Below are positions 23,334 through 31,361 of a DNA stretch of 34,614 bases, piece after piece; positions within the stretch are counted from its first letter, which is position 1, and each line of letters begins with the position of its first letter. The notes under the pieces were generated by a model. It saw only the letters and a program-made list of their open reading frames with translations. It did not search any database and was not told the DNA's origin. Position numbers and translations under genes: made by a program. This DNA comes from Lachnospiraceae bacterium (GTDB taxonomy: Bacteria; Bacillota; Clostridia; Lachnospirales; Lachnospiraceae): NCBI GenBank assembly GCA_030524705.1, contig JAUNGD010000037.1, positions 1-34,614 of the forward strand. Direction: 5' to 3'.

Positions 23334-24839
23334 TCAGTGAATCCGCTTCCTGTTTCTTTGAAACAATTCATAATTTGTCTGATATAAATCCTTGTACACA
23401 GCATAGCTTTCCTGGTATCGCTCTTGATTTTCCGTCCTCGGATAGACGATTTTGTCCTTCAGCCGGACCATCTCTCTGCATGCCTCCCGGTAATTTTTAT
23501 ATTGCCCCGTGCCGACCGCCGCTGTGATCGCTGCTCCGAGACACGACTGCTCATGATTGTCTGCAATGTAAACCGGTTTGTCGAAAATATCCGCTTCCAT
23601 CTGCAAAAAAACATCGCTTCTGGCTCCGCCGCCGGAAGCAATCATCGTTTCAGTTGTAATCCCGCTCTCCTCAAAAATCATAAAAGTAGTCTTCATTCCC
23701 AGAATGATTCCCTCCATCACACTTCTGGTCATATGAGCGCGGCCATGAGACAACGTCAGCCCAAAGAAAATCCCCTGTGCATCCGGGTCGTTTACGGGGG
23801 AACGCGAGCCACTTAAATAGGGAAGAAAAACAAGGCCGTTGCTTCCGGGCTCCGCCGTATCCGCCAAAGCTGACATTTCATCATAGGAATTCATATGAAG
23901 GATGTTATTTTTCAGCCATTTTAAAGCCGCTCCGCCGCAGAGATTCGCCCCCATCCAAAACCACATATTCTTTTTTGCATGACAAAATGTATTTACCCGA
24001 AATAATCTGTCAAAAACCGGCCGCTGCGTCGCACAATTCACCGAACAGGAGGTTCCTATATTGGCGATCCAGGGACTTTCCTCACTGATAACGCCATTCC
24101 CGATCTGCTGCATAATAGAATCACCGCCGCCATAAATAACAGGAGTGCCTTCCCGCAGCCCTGTTTCTTCCGCACATTTCACATTTACAGCTCCTGCGGT
24201 TCCGTCTGACTCATAGCAATCCGGAAACAGGCTGTGATCCATACCGAATTGATCCGCCAGCTCCCACGCCCATTCTCCCCGCCTTGTGTCAAACATCAAG
24301 GTAGCGGAGGCGTCGGAATAGTCCGTCGCAATCTCTCCGCACATCTGATACCGAATATAATCCTTCGGCAGCATGACCTTATAAATCTTCTCGTAATTCC
24401 ATTTTTCGTTTTCCTTCACCCAAAGCAACGACGTTAACAGAAAACCAGAAGACAAGTCATTTAATGTTATTTCTTTATATCTTTTTTCCCCGACCACTTC
24501 ATATACGTCTAAGGTCTGCCTGGAGGCTCTCTGATCACACCATATAATCGCATTGCGGATCAGTTCTCCATTCCGGTCTACCATAACCAATCCATGCATC
24601 TGTCCTGAAAAACTGATTCCCTGAATTTCTTCTGTCCTTTGTCCGAGTCCAGCCGTAATTTCACAGATAGTTTCCCTGGTTTTTTCCCATATCAGTTTCA
24701 TATCCTGCTCTGCAAACAGTGCATTCGGCTTACTTATATCATATTCCCGATGCGAGACAGCAACCGTCCGTCCTGTCTCATCCGTCAGCAAAGTCTTGAC
24801 ACTGGAAGTCCCAATGTCTATTCCCATAAAAAGAGCCAT
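23334..24839 (-). CDS. FGGY carbohydrate kinase (xylulokinase-like)
   Basis: A 501-residue kinase. FMGIDIGTSSVKTLLTD begins the ATPase fold; SGQMHGLVMVD and IIWCDQRASRQT are XylB-like. GGGDSIMQQIGNG carries the catalytic Asp region, and ASGGGARSDVFLQMEAD the C-terminal site. It is related to but clearly distinct from xylB at 19957-21480, with differences in the central NIGTSCSVNC and MGANLCGGAALKW segments that line the sugar pocket. The ATG at 24839 follows AGGTGGGGTGG. It is separated from the bicupin gene by 87 bp holding two hairpins. Probable ketose kinase; substrate unknown. Confidence 0.85.
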   Translation of the reverse strand: MALFMGIDIGTSSVKTLLTDETGRTVAVSHREYDISKPNALFAEQDMKLIWEKTRETICEITAGLGQRTEEIQGISFSGQMHGLVMVDRNGELIRNAIIWCDQRASRQTLDVYEVVGEKRYKEITLNDLSSGFLLTSLLWVKENEKWNYEKIYKVMLPKDYIRYQMCGEIATDYSDASATLMFDTRRGEWAWELADQFGMDHSLFPDCYESDGTAGAVNVKCAEETGLREGTPVIYGGGDSIMQQIGNGVISEESPWIANIGTSCSVNCATQRPVFDRLFRVNTFCHAKKNMWFWMGANLCGGAALKWLKNNILHMNSYDEMSALADTAEPGSNGLVFLPYLSGSRSPVNDPDAQGIFFGLTLSHGRAHMTRSVMEGIILGMKTTFMIFEESGITTETMIASGGGARSDVFLQMEADIFDKPVYIADNHEQSCLGAAITAAVGTGQYKNYREACREMVRLKDKIVYPRTENQERYQESYAVYKDLYQTNYELFQRNRKRIH

Positions 24840-24862
24840 TTTTCCACCCCACCTAAGAGCAA

Positions 24863-24925
24863 AGGACTGATGTCTCTCCACACCAGTCCTCAGCCCCAAA
24901 ATTTCTCCGATTCTTTCCAATCGGA
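24863..24925 (-). other. Two tandem intercistronic hairpins
   Basis: Between the bicupin stop and the FGGY start the transcript can form TCCGATT/AATCGGA with a 6-nt loop (24906-24925), then AGGACTG/CAGTCCT with a 14-nt loop (24863-24890). Both stems are perfect 7-bp. Neither is followed by a clear U-run, so processing or partial attenuation inside the operon is more likely than termination. Confidence 0.5.
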
Positions 24926-24926
24926 C

Positions 24927-25844
24927 TTATAATTTCGTAATAGCAAATACTGCTTTTACCGCTTTATCCTCAAAATTGACCAGTTGATACTTTGTTCCCG
25001 CCGGTAAAAAGAAGGTATCCTCAGGCCTTAGCTGAAAGGATTCCTGAAGCTCTGTCAGATTGATCGTGATCGGTCCGTCAATACAAAAAACTGCTGCATC
25101 TCCTTCATGACAGTCCTCTTCTGAACAGCGAGGGCCATACCCGCCCGGCGGAAGAATGAACTCTCCGTAATGTCCATAATCATTACTTCCGATAAAACGC
25201 ATCAGCATAGGGTATTTTGTCCCGTGGATATTATTCAGCTTATCACAGTCTCTCACCGCATATACCGCCTGCGGATACTGTCTTGCCTCTTTTCCGTCCA
25301 CCGGCCAGCTTCCTATATCATCGGTGCATCCCTGCCGGGAAACATTTTTTATTACACTACGCATATCCGGCAAAGCATCATTACAGGGACCTTTATAGAA
25401 TTTTGTCTCTGCATCGGTAGGAATATGAGCGGGGGGAATATCCTCTCCCCAGGCCTTCGGCGTAATAAAATACAGCACCCTCACCTTTTGGTCAGAAAAA
25501 TTATGCGCCTTATGCCATGCTTCCTGCGGCATAAAAAGTCCGTCTCCTGTTTCCAGCCATGCGAACTGACCGTTTCCGCTTCTCTGAACAATCGGTCCCT
25601 TTAAGATATAATAAAATTCATCTCCGGGATGAATATCCAGCGGATCAAATGCACCGCCCGGCCCCAGCTCATAGATACCCAGCATAAATGTATCTGTGCT
25701 GACAATTGTAAACGTGTTGTCACTGGTAAAGGCATTATCCGGCGGATACAATGCTGTGCTGTACTCCTCCTTTCGGATCAGCCGCGGATATTTTTTCCCG
25801 TCTGCAAATGGAAACCTTGTCAAAATATCTGATAATTTCGGCAT
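24927..25844 (-). CDS. Two-domain cupin protein, putative sugar (phosphate) isomerase or lyase
   Basis: A 305-residue bicupin. The first barrel has DIHPGDEFYYILKG and a second histidine-containing motif PQEAWHKAHNF (about residues 70-120). The second has PPGGYGPRCSEEDCHEGD followed by FCIDG and FFLPAGTKY (about 225-290). The His/Glu pattern in the first barrel suggests a metal site, while the second lacks the full set. I do not recognise a characterised family. Its position between a class II aldolase and an FGGY kinase suggests an isomerase or epimerase step on the imported sugar. The ribosome binding site AAGGAGAATGAT is strong and spacing to the aldolase gene is 16 bp. Confidence 0.7.
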   Translation of the reverse strand: MPKLSDILTRFPFADGKKYPRLIRKEEYSTALYPPDNAFTSDNTFTIVSTDTFMLGIYELGPGGAFDPLDIHPGDEFYYILKGPIVQRSGNGQFAWLETGDGLFMPQEAWHKAHNFSDQKVRVLYFITPKAWGEDIPPAHIPTDAETKFYKGPCNDALPDMRSVIKNVSRQGCTDDIGSWPVDGKEARQYPQAVYAVRDCDKLNNIHGTKYPMLMRFIGSNDYGHYGEFILPPGGYGPRCSEEDCHEGDAAVFCIDGPITINLTELQESFQLRPEDTFFLPAGTKYQLVNFEDKAVKAVFAITKL

Positions 25845-25860
25845 ATCATTCTCCTTATAT

Positions 25861-26718
25861 TTACTTACCGTTTCTCATAACGGTAATGATTTCTTTCGCG
25901 CCATCTTTCAAAATTTCATATGCTGTACTTGTCAGCGTATGATAGTAAGTTCTTTCAGGATTCTCCTCAATAATTTTCTGAAGCTTCGGGGCTGCCTGGA
26001 TAGACAGATAAGTATAATAATTTATTTTTGACATTCCTGCTGTAATAGCCGCCTGCAAATCTTTAAACTCCACTCCTGAACTTCCATGCATAACCAGCGC
26101 TGTCTCCTCCGGTACTGCCGCACGAATTTCTTCAAGTCTTTTTATATCCAGCACGGGAGTTTCCTCATAAAATCCATGCTCTGTACCGATGCATACTGCC
26201 AGCGCATCACAGCCCGTTCTTACTGCAAAATCCTTTGCCACCTCCGGATCTGTATAAAATCCGGTCTTATCCTTTGGATCAATGCCTCCATGATTTCCGA
26301 ATCCCGGCATCCGTCCAATCTCTGCTTCAACCGTAATTCCAAGCGGATGCAGCATTTCGCATATTTCTTTGACATTTGACACATTTTCTTCGTACGGAAG
26401 ATAAGAGCAATCATACATTACCGATGAAAAACCACATTTCAATGCTCTCAGGCACATATTGACACTCAGGCCGTGATCCAGATTGACTGCCACCGGAACA
26501 GATGCCTTTTTTGCACATTCTACCATAAACGGTCCGATTACCTCCAAAGGAATATCCTTCTCATGTGCACTTGCATGATCCAGTATCACAGGTGTCTTCA
26601 ATTCTTCTGCCGCATCAACCACTGCTCTTACAATATCAAAGGACGGTGTATTGATTGCAGCGATTGCCATCCGATTTTTCCGCGCCTCCATCAACATTTC
26701 TTGCATATTAACCAGCAT
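25861..26718 (-). CDS. Class II aldolase (fructose-bisphosphate/tagatose-bisphosphate aldolase family)
   Basis: A 285-residue zinc aldolase. NLDHGLS gives the general base region D81 and zinc ligand H82; EAEIGRMPGFG holds E131/E133; GTEHGFY gives H181 and MHGSSG gives H211. The C-1 phosphate loop is HGSSG rather than HGGSG. KINYYTYL (231-238) replaces the NxDT sequence that binds the second phosphate in bisphosphate aldolases, so a ketose 1-phosphate or other substrate is possible (inference). It belongs to the KbaY/GatY/FbaA family. ATG 26718 lies after AGGAGG with 12 nt spacing; the longer frame from 26781 is less likely. An FGGY kinase gene is 93 bp upstream. Confidence 0.85.
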   Translation of the reverse strand: MLVNMQEMLMEARKNRMAIAAINTPSFDIVRAVVDAAEELKTPVILDHASAHEKDIPLEVIGPFMVECAKKASVPVAVNLDHGLSVNMCLRALKCGFSSVMYDCSYLPYEENVSNVKEICEMLHPLGITVEAEIGRMPGFGNHGGIDPKDKTGFYTDPEVAKDFAVRTGCDALAVCIGTEHGFYEETPVLDIKRLEEIRAAVPEETALVMHGSSGVEFKDLQAAITAGMSKINYYTYLSIQAAPKLQKIIEENPERTYYHTLTSTAYEILKDGAKEIITVMRNGK

Positions 26719-26811
26719 AATTAAGCAAATCCTCCTGTAGTTAAAATTTATATTTTTTCGTATAGCGTCGTAAAGCATCAAATTACAGAGCGCCCGAAGA
26801 GATATTAAATA

Positions 26812-28296
26812 CTATAAATTCAAATAAGACTTTTTTACTATATTACTGAAAACTCTGTGTCTCCTTAAAACATGAAGCGCATCTTTCTCCGGTGTATAGC
26901 AACACGCTGTTTTGGAAAACTGTCTGCTGGCTTCACTCAAATCCTTATAACACCCAAATTGCACTGCACACAACATTGCCAAACCGTGAATCCCCGCCTC
27001 TGTATTTTCAAGCGTATATATCCTTTTCCCTGTAATATCTGCTTTTATCTGCATATACGCAGAGGATCGTGACACCCCGCCTGACGCAGTAATTTTATTT
27101 ATTCTGACTCCGCAGTCGTCGGCCAGATCAAACAACTCTGCTGTTTCGCAGCTAAGGCCCTCCAATATTGCCCTGTACAAATGATAAATATCAGCGGTCG
27201 TATCCATTCCAATAAAAGAACCCATGGGTACGTCTATGTCTGGAAAATACGTATTGGACAGATACGGTAAAAAAATAATTCCTGATGAATCCCCTGGACA
27301 ATTCTGGTTCAAATGATCGTATATACTGCATCCCTCCCTCTTACAGATCTGACGGAGCCCGGAAGCAAAATTATTTACAAACCATTTAATACAGTTTCCA
27401 TGCATCAGTCTGCTGAGCAGAGAAATATACATTCCTTTTTGTATAAAAGGCTCTATCTGCAGACCGGCATTTTTCAATTGCTCTGTCTGCTCATTGCCAA
27501 CCAGAAGATTTAATGCCTCAGTAGATCCTTCTCCTAATACGGCATCTCCGGGGACTACTGCGCCGCCCCCAATCGCCGCACTGATCTGATCATGGCATCC
27601 AACCAGAATTTTTACTTCCGCGGGGAGATTCAGTTCCTCACTGACCTCCCTGCGGATGTTCCCCAAAAACGTGCCTGCACTGGTCACCTGCGGAAACAAA
27701 TTCAGATCAATTCCATATGCATCCGCAAGCTTGTCTGACCAGCGGTAAGTATTGATGTCATAAAACAACGTATTGGAGGCTGTCGAATAATCGTACGCTG
27801 CCTCTCCAGACAGCATATATGCGACAAAGCTGTCAACAAACAGAATCTTTCTGGCCTTCTCAAACACTTCCGGTCTCGTTGCCTTCCAGTAGTTGTATTG
27901 ATTCACCGTCGCTATACGCGGCTGGGTCTTCCCTGTTATTTCATACAGCTCCTTTTCCGGGATGCGTCGTTCCAGACATTTCCATACCTCCGTATTACGG
28001 CTGTCTATGTACGTCATCCCGTCATCCATAAGCAGACGGTCTCCTTCGTCCAGGAATGCGATCGTCTCCCCCAGGGAAGACACCGCCGCCGCTTTCACTT
28101 CAGAAGCTGCAGAAGATATTTCCTTCAGAACATCTCTTACACTGTTCCAGATTACAGACAGGCTTAAACAAGCCCATCCATTACGGTTTTTTAAAATTTT
28201 GTACTCCCGCTGGGCACTCTTTTTGACCATACCCTCCTGACTCACCACAGATGCCTTACATCCCGAAGTTCCGACATCAATACCTATAAAATCCAT
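26812..28296 (-). CDS. FGGY carbohydrate kinase of unassigned subfamily
   Basis: A 494-residue kinase. FIGIDVGTSGCKASVVS is the N-terminal phosphate loop. SSLGETIAFLD stands where xylulokinases have GQMHG, and MTYIDSRN replaces IIWCDQR. GCHDQISAAIGGG carries the catalytic Asp region, and ASGGVSRSSAYMQIKADI the C-terminal motif. The sugar-binding positions therefore differ from the other three kinases here. It is the first kinase after the transporter genes and 18 bp downstream of the binding-protein gene, so it is the best candidate for the initial phosphorylation of the imported sugar (inference). The site GGGGAATAT precedes the ATG. Confidence 0.85.
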   Translation of the reverse strand: MDFIGIDVGTSGCKASVVSQEGMVKKSAQREYKILKNRNGWACLSLSVIWNSVRDVLKEISSAASEVKAAAVSSLGETIAFLDEGDRLLMDDGMTYIDSRNTEVWKCLERRIPEKELYEITGKTQPRIATVNQYNYWKATRPEVFEKARKILFVDSFVAYMLSGEAAYDYSTASNTLFYDINTYRWSDKLADAYGIDLNLFPQVTSAGTFLGNIRREVSEELNLPAEVKILVGCHDQISAAIGGGAVVPGDAVLGEGSTEALNLLVGNEQTEQLKNAGLQIEPFIQKGMYISLLSRLMHGNCIKWFVNNFASGLRQICKREGCSIYDHLNQNCPGDSSGIIFLPYLSNTYFPDIDVPMGSFIGMDTTADIYHLYRAILEGLSCETAELFDLADDCGVRINKITASGGVSRSSAYMQIKADITGKRIYTLENTEAGIHGLAMLCAVQFGCYKDLSEASRQFSKTACCYTPEKDALHVLRRHRVFSNIVKKSYLNL

Positions 28297-28313
28297 ATAT
28301 TCCCCGCTAAATC

Positions 28314-29321
28314 CTACCAGCTGTAGTTATCAATATTGCTGGAATCCAGAGCGATCAGTCCAAAGTAAATATTTTCTCCTGTGACAGTCGCTTCTACATT
28401 TTCCAGACCCTCTACTGCAAATGTATCGCCATCTGCATATTCTGTACCGTTCAGCATTTCATTTGCCGCATAAACAGCCGTATATGCCAGATATGCCGGC
28501 TCAGTTACGTATGCACTCTTAACTGTGCCGTCTTCAATATAAGGACGAATAACATCCGGCAGAGTCAATCCCGTAATGTACACGCTCTCCTCAATCGTTC
28601 CCTGCTCTACAGCTTCTTTTACTGCAGCCGCTGCAGAATGCGGTTCATATCCAGAGATACCGATGATAGCCTGAACATCGGGATTTGCAAGCAACAGGTT
28701 CTCAGCATTCTGTTTTGCTACCTCTGTATCGTCATCAGACCACGTTGTTGCAACAATCTCCATATCCGGGTAGTTCTCCGCAATTTCATCTTCAATACCT
28801 GCGAGACGATCCTGCTGATTACCTGCGCTGATGCCGCCGCCCATAACAGCAATTTTTGCATCCTCTGCCACATCCTTGGCAACATCCTGCACAAACATAC
28901 GCCCGCACTCATAATCGCTCGCTGAATTTACATAGAAGGAACGAGCACTCTCTGCGCTGTCTGAATCATACGTAAGAACAAGAATTCCCTGTTCTACAGC
29001 CTTATCAATAGAGGCCTTGCATCCGGCCGCATCATTTGTAGCAATGATGATTGCATCCGGCTGTGCAACAATCGCATCCTCAAGCATATTGATCTGCTCT
29101 GTCGGATCAGCATTCGCCGGTCCGCTGATGATTACCTCAATCCCCAGATCCTTTCCGGCATCCTCCGCACCTGTACATGAGTATACATTCCACGCACCGG
29201 CAACCTCTTTCGGCATGAAATAAATCGTCTTGTCTCCACTCTCCTCGGCGGAAACCGGTAAACACATTCCTGCTGCCATAAGTCCTGCAAGAGCAATTGA
29301 AGCAATTTTTCTGATTTTCAT
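28314..29321 (-). CDS. Sugar ABC transporter substrate-binding protein (RbsB/LsrB-like)
   Basis: A 335-residue periplasmic-binding-protein type I (COG1879-like). The signal peptide (1-25) is MKIRK, a hydrophobic core, then LPVSA before EES. The only cysteine near the cleavage region (C20, in AAGMC) lacks a proper lipobox because methionine is at -1, so lipid anchoring is uncertain. The mature part begins TIYFMPKEVAGAWN and has the alternating lobes of monosaccharide binding proteins (DAIIIATNDAAGCKASIDKA, VQAIIGISGYEPHSAAA). AAAGGAGGATTACT gives strong initiation. It belongs to the ABC importer encoded at 28314-32858. Confidence 0.92.
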   Translation of the reverse strand: MKIRKIASIALAGLMAAGMCLPVSAEESGDKTIYFMPKEVAGAWNVYSCTGAEDAGKDLGIEVIISGPANADPTEQINMLEDAIVAQPDAIIIATNDAAGCKASIDKAVEQGILVLTYDSDSAESARSFYVNSASDYECGRMFVQDVAKDVAEDAKIAVMGGGISAGNQQDRLAGIEDEIAENYPDMEIVATTWSDDDTEVAKQNAENLLLANPDVQAIIGISGYEPHSAAAAVKEAVEQGTIEESVYITGLTLPDVIRPYIEDGTVKSAYVTEPAYLAYTAVYAANEMLNGTEYADGDTFAVEGLENVEATVTGENIYFGLIALDSSNIDNYSW

Positions 29322-29393
29322 AGTAATCCTCCTTTGAATAAAATATAGTTTTGCTGAATTTTCCAGGCCTTTGAAAAATTCTTTTATAAAATC

Positions 29394-29412
29394 CCCCTGC
29401 TTTTGTCAGGAG
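29394..29412 (-). other. Weak hairpin between permease and binding-protein genes
   Basis: CTCCTG and CAGGGG can pair on the minus strand with a 7-nt loop, followed by GATTTTATAAAAG. It may set differential expression of the downstream binding protein, but the stem is short and the claim weak. Confidence 0.25.
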
Positions 29413-29416
29413 TCAT

Positions 29417-30388
29417 TTATCCCTTTTCTCTATGGTTAAATTCCAGGTTTCCTATAATGACTGCGAGCAAAATGATAGCTCCCAGAATTGCCGATTGATA
29501 GTACGCGCTGACATGAACAATATTCATACCACTCTTGAGGTATCCGATAACCAGGATACCAATAAAAGTACCAAACAGCGTACCTTTACCACCGTTAATA
29601 CTGATGCCTCCCAGCAAACACATAGTAATCGCATCAAATTCGTATCCGTCTCCCAGCGCAGCCTCGATACCCTGCATTCTGGAAAGGATTACAATGCCTG
29701 CCAGACCGGAAATAAATCCATTTAACGTAAACAGCCCCATTCTGTATTTCTTTACCTTAATACCCGAAAATTCTGCTGCACTCGCATTATTTCCGATGGC
29801 CCGAATATCAAGTCCAAACCGGGTGTATTTCATTCCAAAAGCAAATATGGCAAAAACTACAATGACAAGAATAAACGAATACGGAATAACTCCAAACAGA
29901 GTACTGTTTCCAAACCAAAAGAAAGATTCATCGGGAAAACCGCGCATCGGTCCGCCTTTACGGAACACATAACACAACCCTCTGAAAGCTGTCATTGTAC
30001 CAAGTGTTACGATTACCGGCTGCATATTCAAAACCGCAATCATAAAACCATTCATCAGACCGATAAGCGTTGCCACTGCCAGCGCTAAAATCACGGCTGC
30101 CGGAATCGGCACAGAATTCTGCATCAAAGCCCCTGCCGTAAATGCGGAAAAACACATGACAGAGCCGACAGAAAGATCAATATCACCAGTCAGCATCACA
30201 AGGGACATAGACGCAGCAATCAATCCGATCTCAGCAAACTTCGACGTGATGTTTGTAAAATTTGCCATTGACGCATAGACAGCAGACTGTGTAGAAAACC
30301 CAATCAGCATTAGTATCAGGATTCCGATCAGGATCACATATCTTCTAAGATTGTAGTTTGAAAGAATTTTTTTCAACTGTATCTTCAT
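29417..30388 (-). CDS. Sugar ABC transporter permease (RbsC-like), second subunit
   Basis: A 323-residue integral membrane protein of the BPD_transp_2 (RbsC/AraH/LsrCD) family with about eight to ten hydrophobic segments. Family signatures are LTGDIDLSVGS near 66-76, NGFMIAVLNMQPVIVTLGTM, the cytoplasmic coupling segment AIGNNASAAEFSGIKV near 200, and LLGGISINGGKGTLFGT. ATG 30388 overlaps the preceding permease stop as ATGA, so the two are translationally coupled and likely form a heterodimeric channel. Confidence 0.93.
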   Translation of the reverse strand: MKIQLKKILSNYNLRRYVILIGILILMLIGFSTQSAVYASMANFTNITSKFAEIGLIAASMSLVMLTGDIDLSVGSVMCFSAFTAGALMQNSVPIPAAVILALAVATLIGLMNGFMIAVLNMQPVIVTLGTMTAFRGLCYVFRKGGPMRGFPDESFFWFGNSTLFGVIPYSFILVIVVFAIFAFGMKYTRFGLDIRAIGNNASAAEFSGIKVKKYRMGLFTLNGFISGLAGIVILSRMQGIEAALGDGYEFDAITMCLLGGISINGGKGTLFGTFIGILVIGYLKSGMNIVHVSAYYQSAILGAIILLAVIIGNLEFNHREKG

Positions 30389-31356
30389 TTATTTCTGTAC
30401 ACCCCCAAACCTTTTCTTTTGAAGACTGCTGAATTCTGCAAAAACTGAACGAGCATGGATACCAGAATCAGGATTCCGGTAAGCGCTGTTACCCAATAGT
30501 CCGTAGAACGAGCCAGAATCATACCATTATTCAAAATCGCCATCGTAAAAGCTCCAAAAACGATACCCAGAACTCTGCCGTATCCTCCGCTCATGCTGGC
30601 TCCTCCCAACAGCACGATCGCTAAAAGAGTATTGATCGTACCTCCTCCGATTTTGGAAGCAAGAATATTCTGATAAATGCTGGAATACAGAATTGCCGCT
30701 ACTGCTACCAGAATACCGGAAAAAACATAGGCGCTCCTTTTCGTCCTTCCAACATGTATTCCCGCCTGTGTCGCCGCATCACTGTTTCCTCCCACCGCAT
30801 AAATCCTTCGCCCCAATCTCGTCTTTGAAAGTATAACCGCCACAAGAACTGCCATAGCAATAAAACAGAGAAACGGAACCGGAATGATGCCGAATAATTG
30901 TTTTGATCCCAGAGCGATCATGAAAGGCTTCGTAATAATATAGGTCTCTACACTGAACATTAACGCAATTCCCCGTATCAGATTCTGAGCCGCAAGAGTT
31001 ACGATCAGATCCGGCAGATTAATCTTAGTCACCAAAAATCCTTTCAAATATCCGACAATTGCTCCCCCGATCACTACAATAAGAAAGATCACAATAAACG
31101 GGAGCTGCTTCGATTCAAGAAATCCAGTCAGCACACACAGTAAAGAAAGAGTAGAACCGATAGAAATATCAATGCCGCCAGTCAATACGATCAAAAACAA
31201 TGCAACACCCAAAATACCGTTAATAGATACCTGCTTCATAATCGTTTTTATATTACTGAAGGCGATAAACCTCGGTGTAATGACTGTAAAAAGGATGATC
31301 AACAGCAACATGGAAATCAAAGGAGCCAGATCCTGCGTTCTTTTCTTATTCTTCAC
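30385..31356 (-). CDS. Sugar ABC transporter permease (RbsC-like), first subunit
   Basis: A 323-residue membrane protein of the same BPD_transp_2 family as its neighbour but clearly non-identical: LTGGIDISIGSTLSLLCVLT, the GYLKGFLVTKINLPDLIVTL segment, coupling sequence AVGGNSDAATQAGIHV and LLGGASMSGGYGR. The GTG at 31356 has AAGGAG 8 nt upstream; a GTG at 31365 overlapping the ATPase stop is the alternative. Together with the other permease, the ATPase and the binding protein it makes a complete high-affinity monosaccharide importer. Confidence 0.93.
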   Translation of the reverse strand: MKNKKRTQDLAPLISMLLLIILFTVITPRFIAFSNIKTIMKQVSINGILGVALFLIVLTGGIDISIGSTLSLLCVLTGFLESKQLPFIVIFLIVVIGGAIVGYLKGFLVTKINLPDLIVTLAAQNLIRGIALMFSVETYIITKPFMIALGSKQLFGIIPVPFLCFIAMAVLVAVILSKTRLGRRIYAVGGNSDAATQAGIHVGRTKRSAYVFSGILVAVAAILYSSIYQNILASKIGGGTINTLLAIVLLGGASMSGGYGRVLGIVFGAFTMAILNNGMILARSTDYWVTALTGILILVSMLVQFLQNSAVFKRKGLGVYRNK

Positions 31357-31361
31357 TTCTC

